From positions 11,208,790 through 11,272,789 of the forward strand of contig OZ026844.1 in assembly GCA_964023205.1 (NCBI GenBank): a stretch of DNA of 64,000 bases. Direction: 5' to 3'. The notes beneath the pieces are model-generated. The model was not told the origin of the DNA and did no database searches. It worked only from the letters and a program-made list of their open reading frames with translations. Position numbers and translations under genes: made by a program. This DNA comes from Lutraria lutraria (Eukaryota; Mollusca; Bivalvia; Venerida; Mactridae). Every line of letters begins with the position of its first letter. Position 1 is the stretch's first letter. Of the stretch, positions 12,701 through 25,413 are shown in pieces.

Positions 12701-14313
12701 AGAGTCATCTATTAAGCTCTAAGTCTAAGAGTCTAAGTCTAAGTATTGACTTATCATAAAAATTTAAAAATTAACCTGGCCTAACTGTTGTTACACAGCC
12801 CCCATCTTTACCTTATGCTTGTACTGAAAATGATAACTTGAACTAAAGAACGAAAAAAGTTTTGTCAAAATCACTAAAAAGTTTTTCGTGTCAGGGATTT
12901 TCAAATGAGTCTGTCACGAAATTGCAAATGAACAATTTTTTAAGGATGGACTTAGGGATAGAATTTCATACATGTACATTTAACTTTCATTGTATGTATT
13001 TCCATGTTATCTAAAACAAATAGTAAATTTGTTTCATGTGTAATTAACTCTTTTTGTTCTATTGTCTGTGATTTTGTTAACTCAGTGATTTTTTGTACTG
13101 ACTCAGTGATTTTTCATTTTGTTTCAAGTTGTATGGGTATTTACAAGTATGCATTTAGGATTATTGATTAAGTGCCTCTAATATAGAAATTTATATTACA
13201 GGTTAATTCTTGAATTTTGGTGTGTCTAAATTTCTCATGTTCACTTGTATTTTAGAATATTTTTTCAGGTTATTTCTTTCTTTCTGTTTGTAAAATGCAA
13301 GTCTGTCATTCTGTTAATTGTTTTTAGCTCACCTGTGTCTGTCTATAGTGTGAGATAAGCTATTGAGATCACCGTCTGTCCACCTCCTGTTTATCCAATG
13401 TTTCTTTCAGTAACATCTCCTATATCAGTCTTCGAATTTAGCCCTGGACCTTGGACCGAGTCCACCAAAATGATAATTTTACCATGTTTCAGAACACAAA
13501 AATTAAATATTCTAATCACTCTAAAAAAACATGGTTTTTAGCCAAATCAAATGAAATTTTGTGTGTGTACTCATTTTGGTCTACTAAAAGATCGTTCTGT
13601 CTAGTAAAGTTTGCATTTTCACTGGACCGAATGTCAAGTGCTTAAGAATTTTTTTGGTGAAGACTGCCTATATGCCTTGGTTGATATCAAGTGAACTTAC
13701 AATCATTTTCTTTATATGGTCTTCTGTTGTCCTATATCGGTAACTGATTCATGTGACCTGAATATATCTTTTTACTCTTAAAACACATATTACTGACCTT
13801 TATTTAGTAACAGGCATTTGAATTATTTTTCAATCAATGTTCAACTTAACACATTTTACATTTGACACAACTCTGTTGCGTCAAGAAAAATACAGATTAA
13901 TACTGATTGTATACCAAGGAACAATAGTCAGTCTAATTGAAAAACAATGTTGCATTCATACTTCATATGTGTAGACCTGCATATAACTTTTAATATATTT
14001 AACAGTATGTGATATTTTATGTGATAGTTGTGTGTTTATATCATTTTCTAATTGAAAGAAACTATTAAATAATTTAGTTTGTGCTTTAAGTTTAGTTTGT
14101 GTATTCTATTTTTATAATTTATAATTTTAGGCTTATGAGTGTTGACTATTACTGTAACTATCTAACAGTGTTAAAGTACCTTTATAATGAAAGTAGGATA
14201 TTTCGTTTGTAGTCAATTTCGAAACGTAAAATACCATGATTGTACATGTGAATTATTTTTCATTTTTGGAGTTGCTGTGGTAGAAGTAAATAATCATGTG
14301 TGTAAACTTTCAG
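9727..14313. other. Intergenic / upstream of GRAMD4, no coding gene seen
   Basis: Contains the foldback element at 10356-10514 and a related single arm at about 10187-10240 (GGAGGGAGTTTATTACTTCG). A repeat head at about 13327 (TTTTTAGCTCACCTGTGTCT) resembles the start of the pearl-like element at 14767. Any noncoding first exon and promoter of GRAMD4 should lie here or further left, but I cannot place them. Confidence 0.5.
10356..10514. repeat. 159-bp foldback (hairpin) element
   Basis: Two arms of about 75 nt are near-perfect inverted copies around a 5-nt loop in AAAGCC-CTTCA-GGCTTT. The left arm starts AGGATTAAACTTTCATTTCT and the right arm ends AGAAATGAAAGTTTAATCCT. Both carry GTGTAAACTCCCTCAGAC and CATAACACAT or its complement. 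It looks like a MITE or foldback element. Confidence 0.85.
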
Positions 14314-14341
14314 ATGAATTGATGATTTGTGGAACTTGAAG
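14314..14341 (+). promoter_or_regulatory. Two nested upstream ORFs in GRAMD4 5' leader
   Basis: The first coding exon begins after TTTCAG at 14308-14313. The first bases are ATG AAT TGA (14314-14322). An overlapping ATG at 14322 gives a 5-codon ORF ending TGA at 14337-14339, two bases before the main ATG at 14342. Both uORFs depend on this splice site being used. The TGATG overlap could allow reinitiation. Confidence 0.45.
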
Positions 14342-17300
14342 ATGAGTTTTTCAAACATTCGTGAGCGACTTCATAAAAGAAGGCACAGAAACAAGGAAGA
14401 CACATATTCACTTGTACATGATGATCAGGTACGAGCATTTATAATATATACAGTCAAACCTGTGAACAAAGGCCACCCATGGAAAATACCAAATGTGGCT
14501 TTTATTGACTGGTGGCCTTTATTCAGAGGTCATTTTGATCGGACTTATCAGTGATAGTTTCTAAAAGAGAGGCCTAAATTTATTCACATGGTGGCCTTTA
14601 TTCAGGGCTTATTTTGTTTTAAATAATCAAAAATGTATTTCAAAAGAATGGTCTTTATACACAAAGTGGCATTTATTCAGAGGTGGCCGCTAACACAGGT
14701 TTGACTGTATGTATAAGTATTTGATAATTAATGTAGCTGGTTATTTACTTGATTTGATCAATTTTTAGCTCACCAGAGCACGATTGTGCTCAAGGTGAGC
14801 TTTTGTGATCGCCCTGCGTCCATCGTGCGTCGTTCATCGTGAAGTGGCGTCCATGTTTACTTAAAACAACATCTCCTCCTACACCGCTATGCCGATTGCT
14901 GGAATGATCCTTGGGTGGTCCCCTTTCAAAGTTGTTCAAAAAATTAAATTTCATTAAAAACTCTGGTTGGCAACAAATAGAAAAAACTTTAAAAAATCTT
15001 CTTGTCCGAAACCACAGGGCCTAGAGCTGAGATATTTGGTATGTAGCATTGTCTAATGGAACTCTACAAAGTTTGTTCAAATTATTCCCCTGGGGTCAAA
15101 ATTGACTCTGCCCTGGGGGTTATCTGATTTTACATAGACTTATATAGGAAATTTAAAAAATCTTCTTGTCAAAAACTACAATGCCTAGAGCTTTGATTTT
15201 TGGTGTGTAGCATAGTCTAGTGGACCTCTACCAAGTTTGTTCAAATTATTGCCCTATGGTCAAAATTGGCCCCGCCCCGGGGTCACTTGATTTATTTAGA
15301 CTTATATAGGAAAATTTAAAAAATCTTCTTCTCCAAAACCGCAAGGCCTAGAGCTTAGATATTTTGTATGTGGCATTGTCTAGTGGACCTCTACCAAGTT
15401 TGTTCAAAATATGGCCCCGGGGTCAAGATTGGCCCTGCCCTGGGGTTTATTCTATTTTATATAGGAAAATTTGAAAAATCTTCTTCTCCGAAATCACAAG
15501 GCCTAGAGCTAAGATATTTGGCATATAGCATTGTCTAGTGGACCTCTACCAAGTTTGTTCAAATTATTGCCCTAGGGTCAAAATTGGCCCCGCCCCGGGG
15601 GTCACTTGATTTATACAGACTTATATAGGAAAATTTAAAAAATCTTCTTCTCCGAAACCGCAAGACCTAGAGCTTAGATATTTTGTATGTGGCATTGTCT
15701 AGTGGACCTCTACCAAGTTTGTTCAAATTATGGCCCCAGGGTCAAAATTGGCCCCGCCCCAGGGGTCACTTGATTTATATAGACTTATATAGGAAAATTA
15801 AAAAAAATTTCTTCTCCAAAACCGCAAGGCCTAGAGCTTAGATATTTTGTATGTGGCATTGTCTAATGGACCTCTTTTAAATCTGTTCATATAATGGCCA
15901 TGGGATAAAAAACAGCCCAGATGGGTCACTTGATCTTACTTGGACTCGTATAGAAAACTTCAACAATGTTCATCTCCAAATGACCTTTTCTCCTGTTGAG
16001 CATTTATAGGGCCATCATGGCCCTCTTGTTTTAGATTTGATTAATCTTGAGCATGTAGAAAAATTTATTTAACTTTTAATTTGGAATGACTTTGCTTTAG
16101 AATATTGAAATACATGTACTAGTAATCTGTTTTCATGTCTTTGGAATGTGTATTCTTTTATAGAAAATACATGGGTTTAATTGCCATCTTACTGGGTAGT
16201 TTGTATTGCCATCTACAATTTTCTTTATGAATTACAATATTTTTTTAGTGTATAATATTTATCATTATATCACTTGCAAAATACATCACCAACTTGTAGA
16301 ATATCATGTTTGTATTATAGGCTGATTACAAATAAACAATTGTTAGTAAAAATAAAAGTATTCATGTACGTGTTACGTACAGTCAAAACTGATTTAACAA
16401 CCACCTGTAAATAGATGCCACCTGGTTATAAATGATTGTGCTGTAGCATACATTTATTGATAGAATGAAGACTAACTGTGTATAGTCCATATTTATTCTC
16501 CTCCTGTAGTGGTCTATATTTACAGATTTGTATGTAATTCTCTACCTGTAGTAGTCTATGTTTACAGATTTGTCTGTAATTCTCTACCTGTAGTGGTCAC
16601 ATATTTGTCTGTAATTCTCTAACTGTAATGGTCACATATTTATCTTTAATTCTCGAACCATAGTGATCTATGTTTACATATTTGTCTGTAATTCTCTAAC
16701 TGTAGTATGTTTTCAGATTTGACAGTATTGTTAAACTTATTATCTTATCTTATCTAGTTTTATGACATCGGTGATGGTGACTCATTTAATGAGGCTGAAA
16801 AAGCTAACGACAGTGAGAAATTGAAAGTTGGTTGCAGTACGAGTGTGGGTATGTCTGACACTGACAGCATGGCCTCAAAGTTCTCCAGTGATGCAGAGAG
16901 GCAGACATATGAGGATCAACTAACATTACTTCAAGAACAACTTGTATCTGCTATGATAGAAAGCCAGACTTTAGGTACTTCATTTATTTATTTGGGCTAA
17001 AAGCCGTTTTTTTTAAAATTTAGTTAATACGGAGGTAGATCCACCTAATAAGTTTTCCTGCACAGTATTATAACCAGTACTAACTTAAACTTTCACTAGG
17101 AACCAGCAACTTCTCCATACCTGGAGGAAAATCGTCACTGTTGTCAAATTTTCATTGGCAGGGTATGACCTGCCGTGAGTGGAAATCAAACCAAGAATGC
17201 CAGGTTACAAATCCAGTGCACTAACCACCGGGCCAAGGCTGCTAATTATGTGTATATATTATATACACTATATTATGTGTTTGTAGTAATGATTTGTGAA

Positions 17301-20300
17301 ATTTTGCAAGTTTATTGAATGTTAGAATAAGTAACCTTTTATTATTAGATTAACTTTATATCAGGAATAGTGTACAATAAACAGATTCATGATTGGGTAA
17401 ATTAAGGGGTCCAGTTTATCTGGTTACCTGGGTAGTAACAAGTTCATCTACCCTACTCAGGAAATGTGAGGTGATGGATTCTGGCTACTATGTGCACCAT
17501 TAAGTTCAGGAGGCCTGGATCAGAATTGTGTTATGCTCTGAAATGATAATACATGTAACTAATTGTTAGATATTTTTGAATGTATAATTTTTTTTTTTAA
17601 ATGTAGAATTATCAGAAACGAGTAACAAATCAGTAACTAAGTATCTAAATCTTACCTAATTTGTTCTGTTTTGTTCTCTTACTCTATCTTGTTTTAAATA
17701 CTGCCCCACACCTCTCACGAGTGGGCAGCAGGGTGCATGCTGGGTATTACAGTACAACCTCTGTAGAGCAACACCCTGTGGGAGCTGTAAATATTGGCCG
17801 TTGTTTAGAGGTTGTTGCACTACAGAGATTAAATTTATAGCAAATTTCAACTAATGGTAATTTTGAAGGTGTTGTTATAGAGAGGTTGTTGCTCTACAGG
17901 GGGCCGCTCTGGAGAGGTTATACTGTAGTAATAGTAAAAAAACAACTTTACAGCCTGTTCATGAAGTGCTAATTGTTGTAATTATAACATGTAAAACTTT
18001 CAAATGTTAGTGAAAAAATAAAAATCTTTGAAGTTTATATTTAACTTATTTGATGGTATAATTGTATCTTCATGTTTCAGCACAAGAACTAAAACAGTAT
18101 AAAGATAATGAAACAAATGAGAAGTTGAAAGATGATCTCGAGAGAGAGAAGAAGAGGAATAGGTTGCTTCAAGATCAGATGAATAACAGGTAGAATAGTC
18201 TAATGATCTAAAAGTTTGTGGAGCGAACTTCTTCCACATTTTTTAAGCCATTGCAATGAAACCTGAAATAAGTTATCACCATCAAGTGTAGATGTGCAAG
18301 ACACAATTTTCATGCCCAGCGATGCACTCATTGCAGAGTTATGTCCCCTTGAACTTAGCTGTATAGTATACTTTTGCATTATTAGTGTTAGAGCGTGGGC
18401 TGGGGTATTAGTCACCTCTGTGGCAGCTCTAGTTTTTGTTCATGTTTGAATGTTAGTATAGGGATAAATGATTAGAGTTGTTTTACATTTGTTTCAGTGA
18501 CCGTGGTCCCAATAGAAGAGGTCCTAGTATGACTAAGAGAGTGGAGGTACTGCCCCCAACTACACCAAATGCCTGTGGTAGGAGTTTTTGTGTACATAAA
18601 TGTGATAAGAATGTTTACGAGACAATGTTTTTATTGCTTTCTTGTCTTCCCATGTTTTCTATGACTCGAAACAAACAAATGGAGTCTTACTGATCAAGGG
18701 AGGTAATCATGCATAATGCTTAATATATAAAGTCCTTATGGGAGGTTGTTGCTCAAGAGAGGGCCTCTCTGGAGATGTTGTACTTTATGTTTTATTCTAA
18801 AATGGCATTGTGCATAATTTTTGCACCTAAATTGATCTTCAGGAGATATGTTACCACCAGAGACTCCACCCGTGATACAGACTAGATCAGGATTTGACAG
18901 ATTTTGGGAGAGGACAGTTGAATTCTTGTATGATATAGTGGAAGATTTTAATGACATTACACAACCAGAACACCTCATGAATCCACCAGTAGAACCTCTC
19001 AGTGTTAAAAGGTAAATATTTGATATACAATCAAACCTGTAGACACAGGCCACTCTAGGGAAATATATAATGTGACCTTTATTGATAGGTGGTCTTTATT
19101 TGGAGATCATTTTGTTCTAAATAATCAACAATGGTTTTGGAATAGTGGCATTTATTCAGACGTGGCCACTAACACGGGTTTGATTGTACGCGATATAACT
19201 ATATATATATATATTCTTTATTTTTGTCTCATTTATGTACATGTACAAGCATAAAATTTTACATAGAATAAAACAGCTCAACTGTACATAACCATTCAAC
19301 ATTGAATTATAAGAGACATTTGGCCCTTAAAATACTCATGAAAGCACCATAATAACTACAATATCACATTACTAATTTTAAGCATTATTTACATACATAA
19401 AACTAAGAGACTGTTGTTAATACATTGTTTTAAAAGGTTCTTAAGAATTCATTTCAATAAGACACTGAATTTTGTAAATAAAGCTCTAATGCGCAAATTA
19501 AAAAACATCTTAATATACCAATTATAACTATGACAGCAATTAATGGTATAGTAGTGTTATATGAGATTGTAAATTTTTAAAGCACTAGCCTGAACTATAA
19601 GTGGGCTATTGAAAATAATCTTTTTTTTCACTAGTCCAAATACACAATTTTAGAAAGTTCTCTAGCCTGAATTGATATCTTCTAGCACCAATATTTGCAT
19701 TGCTATATTAATGTGCCAACTGGTGTAGGTATGTATTTCCCTATTGTAACAAAGTTCTAGCATTGAGATTGTATCACTTTTTGATGATAACTTTTATGAG
19801 ATTTCACAACTTTCAATTGTGATGTTAAAAGTTCATGTTTTGTGATTTTTTATGATGAATATACATTGTATGTTGGTAATGAAATTGTTGGAACTAATAT
19901 TTCTATACCAAGAGAAATGTCTAGAAGTGTTTAATAATAACCTTAATGTGTATTTTTTATAAAATAATGAGAAAAATGTTTTTTCCAGGTTAAAAGAGAA
20001 TATCCGCCGTTTTAGTAAGTTGCCAGTATTAATTTAATAAATTATTTAATTTGTTTCACATATTTCCTGAAAATCACAGAGGCAGTAAATGCTTCAGGGT
20101 TTACTCTGATGCTATTTTATACAATGCCAAATACATAAAGTCAAACCAGATCAAAGGCCACCCTTAGGCAAGACTAAATATAGTCTTTATTGACAGATGA
20201 TCTTGATCTGGAGATCATTTTGCTCTAAATAATCAATGATGGTTTTTAAAAGAATGTTCTTTATTCACAGGGTGGCCTTTATATAGAGGTGACTTTACTA

Positions 20301-23300
20301 TGATAGTAGTGTATTCTTCAACTTATAATATAATTTAGTTCAATTTATTTAATTGTCTATGCTTGACATCATTTTGCTGTTATCAAATTTGATATGTTAG
20401 AAATATATACATTGTAATTTTAATTTAAGGTTTAACTATTGTGCAATAGTATGATTTGATATAATATATGTATCATGGTTTATTTTGTGTTTTCAGAAGT
20501 TGCAGTAAAACCTGTCACTGATACTGTGAAAGGAATAAACAACTTGTTTGTATGGAAATCAAGATCATACACTCTCATTGTCTTCCTTGTTAGTATAACA
20601 ATATTTATTTACTGTTCTTACTTGTTCTGAAAAGTCTTTCTCTCATATCGCACCAGGCTTTATCTGTAGATAAAGATGGTTAAAACACTTGTACAAAATA
20701 TATGTATTTTTATAGCAAATAAGAAATTAAACATATACAATGCAACCTCTCCAAAGCTACACCTTTTAGCAAAATTATGTTGTTGTTGGGAGGTTGTTGC
20801 TCTAGAGAGGTTAAATTTACAGTTAATCGTGCAGTGGGAAAAATCATGCTGTTGTTGCAGGGAGGTTGTTGCTCAAGAGAGGGCCACTCCGGAGAGGTTG
20901 TACTGTATATTGTAATATTTAGATCAAGCTATATGAAATGTGCAGTGATCTTATCAAATGCAATAATGCGGATAAAACTCCATTATGAAAAGGAATTGAC
21001 AAAAGTATTTTGCTTGTGAAATATTTCTCTTCTAATATTTACTTACAATGAAATCATATACATTTTAAAATAAAAAATCATTTCTGTGAGTGTGTAATGT
21101 GGTGAAAATCATGTAGAATGTATTAAACAATAATACTAGTATGTATTTATTGTTATATACTACAGGTATATATGTACAGCGTATGGAAAGGATGGTTTCT
21201 ACCTCTCATGTTCTTATTGCTTACTGTCAGAATTGTTGTCAACTTCCTGCATTTCAAGTAAGATTTGTTGGCCATGCTCATTCAAATTTGAAACAAAGAT
21301 GCACTTGATAGTCACCCAGTTGTAACAAGTTAATTACTGATTATTTATCATAAACAAGTTAATATTAATTACTAATTAGTGCAAAAAATATGTTAGTACG
21401 AACAAGTTTACGCAATTATCGTAGATAAGTTTTACTGGAAAGGTCATCTTTGAAATGTTTATTTATTTTTGATTTTCTGTGACAGTTGATTGTTTTCGTT
21501 CCAATATGATTTTGATTTCTAACTTCTTGTATTAAAATTCCAGGGGCTTCAATTTTCATTTTGCGTACTTAGATCCCGGGGAGCCAGAGAAGGTATGTGT
21601 ACTTGTTCAAAAGGTTATTTTGATCTGAATTTTCATCTCCTGGCTTAATTGACATCTATTGCTTCTTCATTTAATCGCAGATCAACCAATGTATGCATCT
21701 GGTAGATTTTTTTAATTGCTATTTCAATTGCTAAAGTTTGTGATTCTTTGTTTCAATGAATTTTACCTTTCAATGTTTAAGTATAGCCATACTGACAAAA
21801 GGTAGCATTATTTTGTGAACATCATACATTGACCTTATTGATTAGTATCTTACCTGTTCTTCTGTTTGTTGTCAGTATCATTTCAGCATCCTTTTTGAAT
21901 GTACATAATTGGGTTTTTATTAAATACAATATTGATATTTACATGTATTTGCGTGTATTATATACAGTGTTGATATTTACATGTATTTGTGTGTATTATG
22001 TACAATATTGATATTTACATGTATTTGTGTGTATTATATACAATATTGATATTTACATGTATTTGTATGTATTATATACAATATTGATATTTACAAATAT
22101 TTGTGTGTGGTCTATTATCAGGAGTCTGATGATACCCTTGGATTGTCAGATAAATTCAACTTAGTTCTAATGGTGGCCACAAAAGTTCAAGTAAGTAAAT
22201 GTTTTATATATTGTTCTACAACTTGTACAGTTCACTATGCACGACATTACTCCAGAGAGAGCCCTGTATATTCCAAAAAGAAGAAGTACTGTCGATTTAT
22301 TATCAAACCTGTGTATGAAGGCCACCCTCAGGAAAGAGGTTTGTGTGTGGGCCGGTGGCCTTATATATCGCAATAAAAGATTGAAATACATGGACACTTA
22401 TGATACATGTAACTTAAGCTTGGTTGTTGAGATTATTGTGTCAGGTGTCACTTATGATCTTTGTTTTATTCTTTTAGAATGGTTTAGGTGTGGCTGCTGA
22501 CAGTCTAGAGAAAGTAAAGAAGTAAGTTTTACATTTTGACGTCTATGCGTTTTTCCTAAGATGGTTTTGGTAAAGCACAGTTGTATATGTGGTATATTAC
22601 AGTTTTCAAATCTAAGTCTTTGCTTTTGTAGTACTGTAACCAATTTGAAAATATGGATATTAGTATCAATGGGTTGGATAGGTCAGATTCTTGAAGTTTT
22701 GAATCATTCTAGCCACTCAAGTTGTACAATTTTAGGCCACCTATGGAACCAATTATGTCAGACAGTGTCATTATTAGGTTGAAATGTAGACATAATATTG
22801 ATATCCAGTCTGAAGTAATTGGTTATTGTATTTAGGTGGTTAAGAGGAAATATTGATATCCAGTCTGAAGTAATTGGTTATTGTATTTACATGGTTAAGA
22901 AGAAATATTGATATCCAGTCTGAAGTAATTGGTTATTATATTCAGACGGTTTTGTTTTCAAAGTGACTTCTTAATGAGATTTCACTGTTCATTCATTTCT
23001 TAATTTTAAATTTCAATGGACTATAATGTATACTGAGCTATAGCTCTTATCAATGACTGATAAGCCCTGCCCACTGGATAAAGCATGCTGTATTTAATTA
23101 TGCATCTTTGATACTTGTAGAATTTAGAATGGATTGTGTTAGCTAACTAGAGTGTTGTTCATTTATTTTATTCCCATGAAGAACTATGTACAAAATTAAT
23201 GGATATAATGAACTTTTTATGTTCCAGTTTACTGACATGGAGGCATGAAGGAACTAAACGTGTGTTATCCATGTTGTGCTTTGGTTTAATAGCCTCTGCA

Positions 23301-25381
23301 TTCATACCTTCATCATTCTTGTGGAAATTTATAGGTAAATATCTACCATAATGACAAATAAACAATGAAAAATGTTGATAGTTAAGAAAAAAAAAGTTTG
23401 GCATTTGATGTAAATTTATTGAAATTTTAGGTCATTTAGTGTATCCTTGCAATGTGTATTAGTGTTAGTATCTTCAGTTGTATAAAATATTGAGATTTTG
23501 TAATATCTTACCTTCTATGGAATTTTTATGCCCTCGTATCGATAGATCGGGGGCATATTGTTTTTGGTCTCTCTGTTTGTCTATTTGTCTGTCTGTTTGT
23601 ACCAAACTTAAACTTGCCTATAAAATCAAAATGCTTGCACCTACATTCATCAAACTTCATATGTAGGTTCCTCATGACAACCTCTACAGGACCTGTGCAT
23701 TTTCAGGTCAAGGTCACAGGGTCATCGTGTTTAAAAAAAATTCATACATTTCTTTTAGGATACTACTCCTACATTTTTCATGGGATTTTGACGAAACTTT
23801 CACAGACTTGTTGTTACCAAGAACCCCCGCACATATATTCCGGGTTTTGTGATTCGATCATTTTTGACGGAATTATGGCCCTTTGTTTATTTTGTGCATT
23901 TTCAAGTTAAAGGGCACCCAGAGGGGGCATTGTGTTTTTGAAACACATCTTGTTCTTTATTATCCTTTCTTGTATCAAGTATCGACCATCTCCACTAAAT
24001 GTATTAAAATGTGTAAATTTGTATTATGGTATATGACTTGGTGAAGTCTAGAAGTATATATGAAAGCTAAACACCTGAAGAGTTGAAAAAACATAACAAT
24101 ATGTCGAGGGCTCAGCGCAATACTGTCGTAACTTGTTCTTATTTCAATATGAGTTACAACACTGTTGCGCTGAACCCTCGATGTGTACATTGTTGCATTT
24201 ACCAGGGTCCTCTTTGCTTCTTTAACTTCCCAATTGCAAAAAAGCCTCAAATTCCTACCATCTGTTTATTGATGAATCTTGAAAGTTATTCTCTCTTTTC
24301 CCAAATTGGCCAAAAATCATGCTTGAAATTCCCAAAATGAAAGGCCATGACCCCTTCCAAATTTTTGGAAAAAAGGCCCTGTTTACAGATCTATTGAGAA
24401 CATACATTTTTGAAAAATAAGAGTAAATTTCAATGTGTTTCATTCCTATTGTACATATTGATTGATGATCCAGGTAGCCAGGTAGCCATGTTACACACTT
24501 ATTACATCTATATTGTAGGTATAGGACTTGGTGTTAAGATATTCATTGTTAACTGTATATATAACAAGTACCCTAAGATCAAGAAGAGATATGACTCAAA
24601 CTATAGAATGTGGCAAACCTTACCTACTGATGCTGAGTATGATAGGCAGTGTGTTAAAGAAGAAATGGATAGGGTAAGTATTGAGGTTAATAAAACATTT
24701 CATTTTAGTGGGTTTTAATGTTAATTCAGTTGTATACGTTCAACTAACCAGATTTTCTGGACTGTATTTTTACCAGTTCTTACTACCCTTCCACAAGAAG
24801 CTGGCATCTTTTCCTTATATGGAAGAAATTTGACAACTAAAGCTTAAACATTACATCTATAAATTACAATGAAACAATATGTTGAGGTTACTATTATGGG
24901 TTAAAATCTCTGCTGTTGAGTTAGAAATTATTGCTATTCAAATCAAACATTTTATAAACATTTTCACTGGAGATTAATGTGAAAATATCATTTCAAATTA
25001 ATCATGAAATCATAGGATACTGTGTGATTTTAATTTACCTGATGAGGTATTTGACCTGACTTCATTAAGTCTTGTGATGTACTGTGGAATCATTAATTTT
25101 CATTGGGGATTTAATTTCGTGGATTTTGTGGGTCGGCTCATGCGCGAAATCAAATCCCCACAAATTTAAATGCAGAGATAAAGCATTTTATTAAAAAATC
25201 AAAATCCACGAATTTATATTCCCACGAAAAAGCCAATTTAGTAAAAACCACGAAAATTGAGCCCAACGAAAATAAATGAAAATACAGTATTTGTTTTATT
25301 GTCGAGCCCGCCTGTGGTGAGCTGGACTTAGTCGCCACAATGGCGGTTGCGTGTCTGTATGTTAGTTAGTTAGTTAGTTAG

Positions 25382-25413
<32 letters not shown>

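Noticed and set aside
22167..22397. Reverse-strand 76-codon frame over GRAMD4 exon 10
   Set aside because: Antisense shadow of exon 10 plus a MITE fragment.
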